Shown piece after piece: positions 1-11,091 of a stretch of DNA of 64,000 bases. Made by a program: the position numbers and the translations under genes. This DNA comes from Shinisaurus crocodilurus (Eukaryota; Chordata; Lepidosauria; Squamata; Shinisauridae), in NCBI GenBank assembly GCA_021292165.1, contig CM037879.1:161688886-161752885 (forward strand), written 5' to 3'. Positions within the stretch are counted from its first letter, which is position 1; every line of letters starts with the position of its first letter. The notes under the pieces are model-generated. The model saw nothing but the letters and a program-made list of their open reading frames with translations, was not told the DNA's origin and made no database searches.

Positions 1-162
1 GGGTGAAATTAGGGGCCACGACTTAAATTAGGACCAACCTGTACTTGAGTATATACGGGTATTTGTCTGTACATAATTGCTAATTTGTTAGGAATTCAGG
101 AAGAATGCTTGATTAAGATTGAAATGGTAAAACACAAGGCTCTTCGTGATCTAGTTGTCAGT
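1..162. other. Unannotated AT-rich flank
   Basis: No open frame, splice pair or recognised repeat is visible before the tandem duplication begins. Probably intronic or intergenic. Confidence 0.5.
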
Positions 163-214
163 TAGATTTTCATTTATTGGTATTTATTGCTCTCCAATAA
201 ACAATCCAAGTGTC

Positions 215-249
<35 letters not shown>

Positions 250-446
250 CCATTCAAAGTTTTTAAAAAACACAATAATTCAAGAACATTGACTTTCAGA
301 GTTTTGTAAAATTACATGAGAACAAATTACATACTTGGTCTAATGCAAAATTCAGCATCTTGTTTTTGAGCTGTAAAACCCTAAATAGTGTAGATTTTCA
401 TTTATTGGTATTTATTGCTCTCCAATAAACAATCCAAGTGTCGCGC

Positions 447-477
<31 letters not shown>

Positions 478-624
478 TGTGTTCCATTCAAAGTTTTTAA
501 AAAACACAATAATTCAAGAACATTGACTTTCAGAGTTTTGTAAAATTACATGAGAACAAATTACATACTTGGTCTAATGCAAAATTCAGCATCTTGTTTT
601 TGAGCTGTAAAACCCTAAATAGTG
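163..624. repeat. Two-copy tandem duplication of about 230 bp with diverged microsatellite cores
   Basis: Positions 163-390 (228 bp) are repeated almost base for base at 391-624 (234 bp). Both copies start TAGATTTTCATTTATTGG and end CCCTAAATAGTG. The main difference is the internal dinucleotide tract: nearly pure (GT)n at about 214-248 in copy 1, and (CG)n followed by (TG)n at about 442-482 in copy 2. The near-identity outside the tract suggests a recent duplication, or an assembly effect. No coding potential is visible. Confidence 0.9.
442..482. repeat. (CG)n(TG)n microsatellite, Z-DNA-prone
   Basis: About 20 bp of alternating CG followed by about 21 bp of TG, inside the second copy of the tandem duplication. 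Alternating purine-pyrimidine tracts of this type favour left-handed DNA. A pure CG run is unusual in a CpG-depleted vertebrate background. Confidence 0.85.
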
Positions 625-637
625 TAGAAGTAAATTT

Positions 638-1072
638 TGTCCAAGCTTCGGTTTAACAGAAAGGCCTGAAAGGGCAAGTCAGACCCTTGCCTTGACCTTC
701 CTGGAACAAGCCTGAGGGCAAATCACTCATCTCTCTTGATTGTGCCTAGCCTCTGCTCTGTTATGCTAAAGAGTACTGTGAACCATGTCCCCCTTGCAAA
801 AGACTGTACTGATTACCTTATGTAAAGCCTTGATGGCTGGAAGATGGGCAATGTCTGACCACTTGTCAGACCTAGGTGTTTCTTTTTGGAATTGTCTTGT
901 TTAGTTGTACTGACTCATTGATACCTGATCTCTAGTCTAGTGGAAGTGTCTCCCTTTCATTCTTGTTGGCATTCCTGACTGTGTTCAGATGCCATTGTGG
1001 ATTCACTAATAAACTTTCCTCTCCAAGAACCTCTCCAAAAAACACAAGCAGTAGATCAATTTTTCCACAACA
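638..1072 (+). mobile_element. LTR-like segment, possible endogenous retroelement LTR
   Basis: The segment could start with TG (TGTCCAAGC) and end with CA (TTCCACAACA). It has an AATAAA polyadenylation signal near 1010 and a short U5-like tail. Directly downstream, TTGGTGCCAG at 1075 lies where a primer-binding site would be, although I cannot match it to a specific tRNA. A splice-donor-like CAGGTAAGAG follows near 1150. No second LTR or protease, polymerase or envelope frame was found, so this may be a solo or broken copy. The call rests on architecture only and the boundaries are guesses. Confidence 0.35.
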
Positions 1073-1965
1073 GTCTTGGTGCCAGATCGCTTCAAGGAAT
1101 GGACCTACTGGAAACAGGGAAGCACTACTGAACTCCTAGGCTCCAAAACCCAGGTAAGAGACCTTTTGAAATCTCTATTGGGTTTTTGGTGTGTGTCCTT
1201 CTGTTTCTTAATGCGATCTGAGTCCATGAGGTTAAATTAGAGATGAAAGAAATTTCCTATAGGACTGTATGCATGTCTATGAAAGTCTATGAAAAAAGAA
1301 CCATGTTTGTGAGCTTTTTGTGGAAAGGGTTCCTGAGCATAAGCAAAGTTTTGGTGCCTTTTAGAATCTCCACCAGTCCTGTGTTTAGTGAAGACAGAGT
1401 GTGTGCTCCTAACCAAAGCATATACCTCCTCAGATCTGAACTAGGGGCAGGAAGTCCCAAAATGAAAAGAAAAATCATTTGTTATAGCTACTAGCAAAAT
1501 CAAGCAGAATATTAAAATATGCCAGCAACACTCATAAGTATTTGTGGCTGCATTCAAGTTTGCCTTGAGTTTTAGTGCCCAGTTTTTTTAGAGTGGGCTT
1601 TCCTGAATTTTTTTTTATCCCTCCCCATTATTTTAAAATCCATGCTTGGTTAGTTTTTGCCAAAGGCAAAAACAACAGAGCATCTTTGGTTAATTTAGGC
1701 AATTTAGTTTCAGAATTTATGCTTGGCTAGTGGCTTTATGGCAAGCTAGCAGAGTGCTTTTGTTAAATAGTATTTAAGCATAGTATAGCACAGTTAACAC
1801 CAATATACTAAAAGAATTGCAATTCCTCTGTTTCACTTTATTGTTATTAGGTTAGTTTTCAAGTGTTCTAGTTTAATCTACACAAGTGCTCTCTTTCCCA
1901 TCACAGTTGCCACTGTATTTTTATGATTGCAGCTTCTAATTGCTAATAGTTTTGGCACCCCAGTA
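1073..1965. other. Sequence between the LTR-like segment and the L3 LINE
   Basis: AT-rich sequence with an 83-codon frame at 1243-1494 that resembles no family I know and has a competing frame on the other strand. It may be the leader of the LTR-like element or ordinary intron. Confidence 0.4.
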
Positions 1966-3572
1966 TTTTTATTTATCTATTTATAATATTTATTTATTTC
2001 ATTTATATACTGCCCCACAGCCGAAGCTCTCTGGGCGGTTCACAATACTTTATGCATAAAAACAATAAAAACATACAAAATAGTTTAAGAATTAAAAAAC
2101 AAATTTAAAAACACAGTTTAAAATAACAGTACAAAAACCAATAAAACTGAGCCTACAGGTGACAATCCCCCCCCCCCGTGCTATTCCAAATCCTAACTAA
2201 ATGCCTTGGCATAGAAGGAGGTCTTAACCTGGCGCCGAAAAGATAGTAAGGTTGGCGCCAGGCGGGTCTCAGTGGGGAGCTGATTCCACAATTGGGGGGC
2301 TACCACCGAGAAGGCCCTCCTCCTCGTTGCCACCAACCGAGCCTCTCTTGGAAGTGGCAATCGGAGGAGGGCCCCAGATGTTGAGCGTAGTGTCCGGGTA
2401 GATTGCGGTTGGGAGAGATGTTCCGTCAGGTATTGTGGTCCTAAGCCGTGTAGGACTTTATAAGTTAAAACCAGCCCCTTGAATTCGGCTCGGAAGCATA
2501 TTGGCAGCCAGTGCAAATGGGCCAGAATTGGTGTAGTGTGCTCGGACCTTCTGGTCCCAGCAATAAGCCTGGCTGCCGCATTTTGCACAAGCTGCAGCTT
2601 CCGAACAGTCTTCAAAGGCAGCCCCACGTAGAGTGCATTGCAGTAGTCTAGTTTAGAGATCACCAGAGCGTAGATTACTGAGACCAGGCTATCCCTGTCC
2701 AGATAGGGGCGTAGCTGGGCCACCAGCCGAAGCTGGTAGAAGGCACTCCTTGCCACTGAGGCCACTTGAGCCTCAAGTGACAAAGATGGCTCCAGGAGCA
2801 CCCCCAAGCTACGAACCTTCTCCTTCAAGGGGAGTGCAACCCCATCCAGAACAGGTTGAACACCCTCCATCCAGTCAAAGGAACCACCCACTAACAGCAT
2901 CTCAGTCTTGTCTGGATTGAGCCTCAGTTTGTTAGCCCTCATCCAGTCCATTGTCGCCGCCAGGCACCGGTTCAGCACATCCACAGCCTCACCTGCTGAA
3001 GATGAAAAGGAGAATTAGAGCTGCGTGTCATCAGCGTACTGATGGCAACGCATTCCAAAACTCTGGATGACCCCACTCAGCGGTTTCATGTAGATATTAA
3101 ATAGCATGGGGGATAAGACCGACCCCTGAGGAACCCCATACTGGAGGGTCCATGGGGCCGAGCAACATTCCCCAAGCACCACCCTCTGGAGCCAGCCATC
3201 CAAGTAGGAGCGGAACCACTGCAATGCAGTGCCCCCCACCCCCAACTCAGACAGCCGCTCCAGAAGGATACCATGGTCGATGGTATCGAAAGCTGCTGAG
3301 AGATCCAGGAGTATCAACAGGGTCGCACTCCCCCTGTCTCTCTCCCGACATAGGTCATCATACAGGGCGACCAAAGCCGTTTTCATGCCAAAACCAGGCC
3401 TGAACCCCAACTGAAATGGATCCAGATAATCAGTCTCATCCAAGAGCGCCTGGAGCTGGTTAGCCGCTAGCCCGCTCAAGGCCCTTGCCCAGGAAAGGAA
3501 CATTCACCACCGGCCTAAAGTTGTTAAAATCTTCCGGGTCCAGAGAGGGTTTCTTCAGGAGTGGTCTCACCA
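1966..3572 (-). mobile_element. 5'-truncated L3/CR1-superfamily LINE
   Basis: On the minus strand this runs from the reverse transcriptase core to a 3' UTR that ends near 1966. The + strand text CAGCCGAAGCTCTCTGGGCG near 2020 is the reverse complement of a 3' end seen again at 63150-63200. The coding part is described separately (2193-3503). A run of T on the + strand near 3575 marks the upstream limit. The family call rests on the reverse transcriptase wording (MKPL followed by YADDTQL) and the C-terminal conserved block, which I associate with L3/L2-type elements of the CR1 group. Confidence 0.85.
2193..3503 (-). pseudogene. Decayed LINE reverse transcriptase (L3/L2-like), C-terminal half
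   Basis: One reading frame of about 437 codons on the minus strand, interrupted by a single stop (TAA, 3015-3017). The upstream part (3015-3503) carries the substrate-binding region LLDLSAAFDTIDH, the segment VPQGSVLSPMLFNIYMKPL and the catalytic YADDTQL. The stop directly follows that L, where a tyrosine codon is expected. The downstream part (2193-2984) carries the thumb and C-terminal block, including LDYCNALYVGLP, QNAAARLIAGTRR and LAHLHWLPI. Before 3503 the homology continues in another frame (RPLLKKPSLDPEDFNNFRP), so there is also a frameshift near 3480-3500. An endonuclease domain is absent. The element is dead but not very old. Confidence 0.85.
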
Positions 3573-4395
3573 AATCTTTTTTTTTTTTTTAAACCTTTGG
3601 TTGCATAAGTGCCTTATTTTTGGCTTTGTTGTGTTTTAAAAGGTAGCATTTGGTTAGTTTTCTAAAGCTTAGTTTGCCTTACTAAAGATTTTTATTGTTA
3701 AACCCTCCCAATTTCCTGGCAAAAGACAGGCAAGCCTCATTTTAAAAGGTCATCCCCCCCCCTGCATTCCCATTAGCACCTGTTAATACACCTAATCTGC
3801 AAAATCTTGCTGCTATCCAGAATTTGACCCCAAGGGGGGGGGCGTGGAAATTGAGAAGTTGCTTTCTTTCTAAAGACTCTGTATGGCATCATTTGAACGG
3901 CCACCTAGTGGTGCCCAGGGTTCTTTCCCCCTAAATTACTCGCATGCTCCTTGGACTGTCGCATATGAGCAAAGGGGGGATCATTGATTTGCTTAACAAA
4001 GATTGGTTTTGATTAAATTTTACATCTGCAGCAACTCAGTTCTGTGTGCAATGTGCAGTGTGCCAGGCTCATAACATTGGTAAGCCGGGGGGAAAAAACA
4101 ACCAAAATGAGCATGCCCACCCCACCCCACCCCGGGGACCTTTTGTAAATATACAAATTGATTTTATTGAAATGCCTAAGTGTTGTTCCTATCAATATGA
4201 GGTCACAGGGATATACTAGTCTTGACAGCTGCTCTCCAGTTACGTAATTCTTGCTGTACTAGACTACACAAGAGCATATGATGACTTGAATTATGTTCAT
4301 GCTGGAATTTGCTTGCGGTGGAAATTAGGCTTGTAATATTAGTCTCTCTTTTTGTTAGTAAGCCTCTATTTTTTTCTGCAGACTTAAACCATTTC
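3573..4395. other. Non-coding stretch, nothing recognised
   Basis: Contains short homopolymer runs (G near 3834, C near 3750 and 4120) but no open frame or repeat family that I can name. Confidence 0.4.
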
Positions 4396-4403
4396 CTTTA
4401 AAC

Positions 4404-4539
4404 CAGGGCTCTCCAACCTTGGGTCCCCAGATGTTGCTGGCCTACAGCTCCCAGCATACCCAGCCAGCATGGCTAATGGCAAGGGGTTCTGGGAGCTGTA
4501 GTCCAGCAATATCTGGGGACCCAAGGTTGGAGAGCCCTG
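4404..4539. mobile_element. hAT-type foldback MITE, copy 1
   Basis: A 136-bp near-palindrome beginning CAGGGCTCTCCAACCTTGGG and ending in its inverse. Exact 8-bp direct repeats CTTTAAAC flank it at 4396-4403 and 4540-4547, which is the target-site duplication length of the hAT superfamily. It has no coding capacity and would need a transposase supplied elsewhere. Three same-family copies occur at 6339, 10947 and 56519. Confidence 0.9.
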
Positions 4540-4579
4540 CTTTAAACCCTCCATATTCTTTCTAGGACACCACTGATAG

Positions 4580-4660
4580 TGCAATCCTATGTATATTTAC
4601 TTAGAAGTGAGTTTGTGTTTTAATGGGGCTTACTCCTTAGTAATGCATATAGGATTACAG
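4580..4660. mobile_element. Small palindromic MITE, degraded
   Basis: Starts TGCAATCCTATGTATATTTA and closes with the inverse of a similar end (GCATATAGGATTACA), with AAGTGAG opposite GGGGCTTACTCC inside. About 80 bp. I recall this motif as common in lizard DNA. A partial relative lies at 17745-17815. The superfamily is not determined. Confidence 0.55.
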
Positions 4661-6338
4661 GTTAAGTGTTCTGACATCTCATTCACATGTTGGGCTGAGT
4701 TTACAATTACAGTTGTACAGTAAACTGTGTCCATCCATCTCATTTCTCTGGTACAAACCCCATTAACATTAATAGATCTTACCCTGGTACAGCAGCCAAG
4801 GACTGCTGCTTTTAGATCATTAAAACTTTTTCCAGTGAAAATGTCAGAAAAATCAAATGTGGAGTAATAACATTTAAACTATGTTAGGGATTAGTTTAGG
4901 AAAATGGTTTTGTGGTTTAGAAAGTAGCTTCCAAATACGAGGAATGCTGTTGCTTGTATAGAGCACAGAACAGTTACTGACACCTAGAAAAGCAGGACAG
5001 CAGCAGCAGCATAACTAACTCTGATTTGGTTTAACAGAAACTCCTGTGTTTGGCAGTATGTCGCTTTAAAAAACCCTTGTAAAAGCTGAATATAGATAAA
5101 ATCCATAACTCAGCACATATGCAGGCATTTGACACTTCATAATATGCCTTTTCCATGTTTTTAACAAAAGGCATGCTTATTTGTTTTTAATGTGCTGCTG
5201 CAGTACTAGAATAAAGGCATTCCCATGTGTCTGTAAATATTAGCATATTTGGTGTGAATGTAGTATCTTGGTCCTCAGTGTTACCTGTTTTACATTGCAT
5301 TGGTACGCTCCAATAAAATTGTATCCACTCTACTTTTTAACATCTCTCTGAAATGATGCTGGTATGAAGATTTCCCCCCACCCATTATCAGATGCAGTTC
5401 TTGGTATTAGATCTGATTGCAGGCATGCTTTCAGCTTCCTTTTTTTTTTGTTAAAAAAATCACACTTGAGATGTGAAACAAACAAAATAGAACCTGTCAG
5501 AGTAACTGGTTTGATAACTTTTAATGCAATGTAGGTGCTTATCTGTACATTTATAGGTGTGTGTGTGTGTCCGTCCTTGATGATAAAGCAGCTATTTCTG
5601 TAAAACTATTTGTGTTGTGTTCTCATTTGTAAATAGAAATAGAAACAGAAATCTGAACTTATTTTATTAAGGAGTAAATGTAATTAAAGAGCTGACATTT
5701 GATTTTGAGGTCACTTAATCAAGTTGAATCCCTTTAGCATGAGAAATATGATTCTTCAGCTCTAGACTGGCTGAAAGCCTATTTTTTCTTGCATTTATAA
5801 CTCCAAAGACAGAGAGACTTAAGCTGGGAGAAAAAGTGCTCCGTGCAGATCAAAAGGAAAATGAAGGAGAAATAGTACTCCTACAAGAGAGTAAGTCTGG
5901 GGGATTTGATATGGGGAAGAAAATTGCTGTAAAAATGTGCTCTACAAATAAAATATTAAGTGCTACTTTTTATTCCATTTTTTAAAATCAAGTATCATTC
6001 TCTATGCAGTGCAATCCCAAATGCCTCTTACGTTGCTGTGTGTAGCACCAGCTATTATATCGGCTTATAAAAGGATACAAACTTGTTAGAGTAAGCATAG
6101 GGAGAGAACAATGACCTCAAACTAGAAACAGTCTGGAATTTATCTGGATAGTAGATAATTTATCTGGATAATAGTTTGTAAAGATGGTCAGGTTTTTCTG
6201 GGAAATGGGAGCAGTGTTCACCTTTATGCATTGGCTATAGTCCTGCACTCACAGCACAAATTGCTGCTCCTTTTGGGAATAGGGTGGAGAATGATTCAAG
6301 TTGATCTTTAGCTCTTGTGTGGGAGAGTGCAACTAGAA
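4661..6338. other. Long AT-rich stretch without supported genes
   Basis: Holds a short (GT)n run near 5558. A short open segment at about 5809-5892 ends in a GTAAGT-like donor, but its acceptor is weak and the phases do not fit the 9139 exon. Nothing else is recognised. Confidence 0.4.
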
Positions 6339-6474
6339 CAGGGCTCTCCAACCTTGGGTCCCCAGATGTTGCTGGCCTGCAGGTCTCAGCATACTCAGCC
6401 AGCATGGCTAATGGCAAGGGGTTCTGGGAGCTGTAGTCCAGCAACATCTGGGGACCCAAGGTTGGAGAGCCCTG
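6339..6474. mobile_element. hAT-type foldback MITE, copy 2
   Basis: Same 136-bp palindrome as at 4404. Flanking octamers AACTAGAA (left) and ATCTAGAA (right) agree at 7 of 8 positions, consistent with an old 8-bp target-site duplication. Short frames reading across it on both strands are artefacts of the palindrome. Confidence 0.88.
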
Positions 6475-6856
6475 ATCTAGAAGGAAAGAAAAGAAAGATA
6501 AGGATATTGACGATGGTGCATTTGTTGCAGGCACGATTTTTCTGGGGACCTTGTTTTAGGCACCTCTTGAAGCACTACAAAATTATGAAATTTGTGTCCC
6601 ACCCCACTCTTTGCTGTAGGAGGAAGGAAAGAGTACTTCCACCTCTCAAAAGATACTTTCTGATGCTACATGCTGTGTGTCAATATTGTGATAGGTTGAT
6701 GGGGGTGATGATGATGACGCAATTACATGTTGGTTCACCTACTGAGAACTGGGATGCCAGCCCTATTAAAACTGGAAACACTTTTGCTCTGTATTCAAAA
6801 GCCCATAAAATCCATGGCTTGGATCCTAAGATAATTGAATGGAAGGAAGATACTCA

Positions 6857-7253
6857 TAGTACTAGAACGCGGGATCATCCCATGAAGCTGATTGGTAGGA
6901 GATAAAAAGAAGTACTTCTTCACACAGTGCATAGTTAAACTATGGAATTCACTTCCACAAGATGTAGTGATGGCCACCAATTTGGATGGTTTTAAAAGGA
7001 GATTGGACAAATTCATGGAAGATAAAGCTATCAGTGGCTACTAGTCCTGATGGCTATATGCTACCTCCAGTATCAGAAGCAGTATGCCTATGTACACCAG
7101 GAGCTGAGGAACATGGGCAGGAAGGTGCTGTTGCACTCATGTCCAGCTTGTGGGTTTCCCGAGGGCAGCTGGTTGGTCACTGTGTGAACAGAATGCTGGA
7201 CTAGATGGAGCCTTGGTCTGATCCAGCATCAGGACTCTTCTTATGTTCTTAAG
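6857..7253 (+). mobile_element. CR1 LINE 3' end, copy 1
   Basis: Contains the end of a CR1 ORF2 in broken frames ([36 protein letters not shown]) and then the 3' UTR ending TTGGTCTGATCCAGCAT and TTCTTATGTTCTTA. The same order occurs at 17037-17493 and in reverse at 43797 and 58148. Everything upstream of the terminal ORF is missing, the usual CR1 5' truncation. Confidence 0.85.
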
Positions 7254-7962
7254 ATCATAGAAAGAGGGTTGACTGCCCCCTCTTATTTTATTGTATTTAT
7301 TTAAAATTATTTTATGTAACCTTTAATGGGCCACATGCATCCTCTGAAAAGGTTATTGAGAGAGCTGAAGGGCTGCCCTGAACAGTGTGGGATGAGGTAT
7401 GGGGAAACTGATAGGGAGGGGAAATTACCCCAAATTGGGTAGACCTCCACCATATGTGTAACACACTGGCAGTATTCTTTTTTCTCTGTTCTGATACTGT
7501 GAGCATTCTTTCGGGAATTATTTTACCTTTCTGTTTTTCTTTAGAAAAATTACGTACTTGCTTCAGAAATAATAATACAAATGTGTGTTGTCGTTGTTGT
7601 TTTAGTATCAATGTTCTGTTTAACCTGTGAATATGACCTGGATCAAAATAAATTGCATTAAAAAAACCTATCACAGACTTGAACTAGATAACTGGAACAC
7701 AATATTTTATTGAAATAAAATAGTCAGAATGAATAGGAGGAGGGAGGGAGGGGCTGACAGAAAATTGATTCTCCTGGAAGGAAACTGATTTTTAAGAGTT
7801 TTGAAGGGAAAAACATTACACTGGGTACACGTCAAACCTGGAATTCTACCTCAAATTTGCTCACGACATTCCAATAAGTTCATATATAAAAGAGTTCCCT
7901 CAAGCATTTAGTTCACAGACACTGTCCTTTTAGAGAAAGACTCACTTGCATTTATGATAACC
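7254..7962. other. Non-coding stretch, nothing recognised
   Basis: AT-rich. A 120-codon minus-strand frame at 7312-7674 resembles no protein I know and has no splice support. Confidence 0.4.
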
Positions 7963-8157
7963 AATCCGGGTTCTAGTCCCCACTCGGCCATGAAACTCAC
8001 TGGGTGACTTTGGGCCAGTCACTGACTCTCAGCCTAACCTACCTCACAGGGTTGTTGTGAGGATAAAATGGAGAGGAGGAAGAGGATTATGTAAGCCGCC
8101 TTGGGTTCCTTGCAGGAAAAAAGGTGGGGTATAAATATAATAAACAAACAAACAAAA
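7963..8157 (+). mobile_element. tRNA-derived SINE (Sauria-type), 5'-truncated
   Basis: Begins at the B box (GGGTTCTAGTCCCCACTCGG) and continues through GGGTGACTTTGGGCCAGTCA, a (GAGGA)-rich part, GTAAGCCGCCTTGGGTTCC and a tail of AAACAAAC units. The full-length relative at 59144 shows the missing A box. As I recall, Sauria SINEs share their 3' tail with Bov-B LINEs, which would mobilise them. The family name is from memory. Confidence 0.8.
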
Positions 8158-9138
8158 CATTTATTGGAAGTAAATTATCTGGAAAAGGTGAACATGATTA
8201 GGATCTGTATATAAAATCCAGAAATCTTACTTTAAAGGTTAGCCCATTTTGGAGGGCACTTAAAGTTTAATGGGCATCACTGTGTTATTTTGTTGATTAT
8301 ATAATTAAAATCTGAAATGACAATGTTTTATTTTAACAAATTAACCCCATATGTAAGAGCAATTTTCTTTTTTCAGATACTGGTGACACAATTGCATGGG
8401 AAACCAAATAAATGTCAGTAATTTTAAAAAAGTAATGCTCAGAAAGTTGTCATTTTACCATAGAAACTAGAAACTATATTAGAAACAGGGACACAAAAAT
8501 ACTTCTGTCACAAGATCTACTATTTGATGATAAGGCTTGTATTAATTATTTTAAATCCAGAATATTTCTCTGCCATTAGTAATCTATTCATAGTCATAAA
8601 GGGAATGTCACTGTCACCATTCTGCTCTCTCTCTCTCTCTCTCTCTGTGTGTGTAAAATACAAATGAATTTCCGAAGTGAAACACTTCTATGCATTATTC
8701 CTATGTACTGCCTCGCCAAACACCATATGAACATGTTTTTTTGCGATGCAAGACCCAAACAGAGTATTTTTAGGACGCTGTTAGAAATATAATCCTGCTG
8801 TCAGAAGCTAATCCCTCATTGAGAGTTCAAGTGGCAGATTACTTCAGGCGTGGTGCTTCATTGTCTGTAAACTGTCATCAGATCTCTCACTGGGCAGTTT
8901 GGGGAGCCTCCTTGGAGGACCACAGATCCATTCTGTTTTTGTTTTCTCTGTCTTGGATTTCTCATTAGAACTTCTTGAAATGCAATTTGAAGCCGGCTGC
9001 AAAATGGAATTATTCTTTTCCTTTATCAGGCCCAAGAGTTAAAGCAGAGAAATGACCCTGATGGCACAGCAAAACTTGTTCCTTTCTTGAAGCTTAATTT
9101 AATAACACCCTTTTGTTTCTTGCCTTGGTTCTTCATAG
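8158..9138. other. Putative intron upstream of the host exon
   Basis: Contains a (CT)n(GT)n microsatellite at about 8627-8653. The last 60 bases form a usable acceptor context (CTTGGTTCTTCATAG). No coding segment is supported. Confidence 0.5.
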
Positions 9139-10087
<949 letters not shown>

Positions 10088-10341
10088 CCTGGTTCGCATG
10101 TAACACAACCCAAAGTATGAGCTGGGTATGGGTTGAGTATGTGTTGCCATTGAATCATGGGTTGTCATTACGTGCAAACCCCGCACTATGGTTTAACTAT
10201 GGGTTGTTAACCATGAACAATCCAGGAAGAGAACCCATGGTTAACCCATGTAATGACAACACACAATTCAACAACAAGCATTGATTTAACAACAACCCAT
10301 ACTCAACCCATACCGTGGGTTGTCATTACATGTAAACCAGG
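10088..10341. mobile_element. Palindromic MITE of about 254 bp
   Basis: The left end CCTGGTTCGCATGTAACACA pairs with the inverse of the right end, which reads CCTGGTTTACATGTAATGAC on the other strand. Both arms continue with GGGTATGGGTTGAGTATG-like text, about 60 bp in total. The middle holds more inverted copies of ACCCATGGTTAA. I could not fix a target-site duplication, so the superfamily is open. No coding capacity. Confidence 0.75.
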
Positions 10342-10946
10342 TCACTGTCATCTCCAAGTATCTCAAGCATGCAACTTTGGAGCCACATTCACTTCTGTAC
10401 CCAGTCCATTGCCATGTCCTATGACTTTATCCTTCTCAACAGCTCTGTTTCTTTCTGTACAGCCATGCTTTCTACTGAGCCATATTCCGATTATGTCTTG
10501 TGTAAAATCAACCATTTCCTCGTTGGCCTTCCCTTTTTACAATCTGTCTCTTGGTTCAGAATGCCAATACTGCTAAAGAATGATTTTCCCCAAATATTGT
10601 TATATTTTACAAATGTATATACTGAAGCAACTGCAGTGTGCCCTAAAAGAAAGGCACTTAGTTCCATGAGGAATAGTCTGTCCCTTAGAGGCTCTTTTCT
10701 GTGAGATTTCTTCATTTTAAGTTCAAGATATTTAGGCAGTTTGGGACAATTTTTACACATTATTCTTAATTGTGCTTTGTAGGATACTCAGTTTCACATC
10801 TGCTGTGCCTTCACTGCTCTGTGGATTCCAGTGTCAAAACAGCAAGCCATGTGAACTGTCACCTGCAAACTATAGTCTTTTTAGTGATCTCAGAGAACCA
10901 TATGTGGTCTCCTGGCTTCTGCTGATATCTGCAGGATCTTCTAGAG

Positions 10947-11083
10947 CAAGGCTCTCCAACCTTTGGGTCCCCAGATGTTGCTGGCCTACAGCTCCCAGCA
11001 TACCCAGCCAGCATGGCTAATGGCAAGGGATTCTGGGAGCTGTAGTCCAGCAATATCTGGGGACCCAAGGTTGGAGAGCCCTG
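10947..11083. mobile_element. hAT-type foldback MITE, copy 3
   Basis: 137-bp palindrome of the 4404 family, starting CAAGGCTCTCCAACC with a decayed first base block. Flanking octamers TTCTAGAG and CTTTAGAG agree at 6 of 8 positions, compatible with an older insertion than the 4404 copy. Confidence 0.85.
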
Positions 11084-11091
11084 CTTTAGAG

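Noticed and set aside
5809..5892. Short open segment ending in a GTAAGT-like donor, possible small exon
   Set aside because: The acceptor is purine-rich and weak, and the exit phase does not match the phase-0 entry of the 9139 exon. There is no independent support.
6235..6905. 99- and 196-codon frames crossing a MITE and flank
   Set aside because: They read through a palindromic transposon on both strands. The similar peptides on opposite strands come from the inverted repeat.
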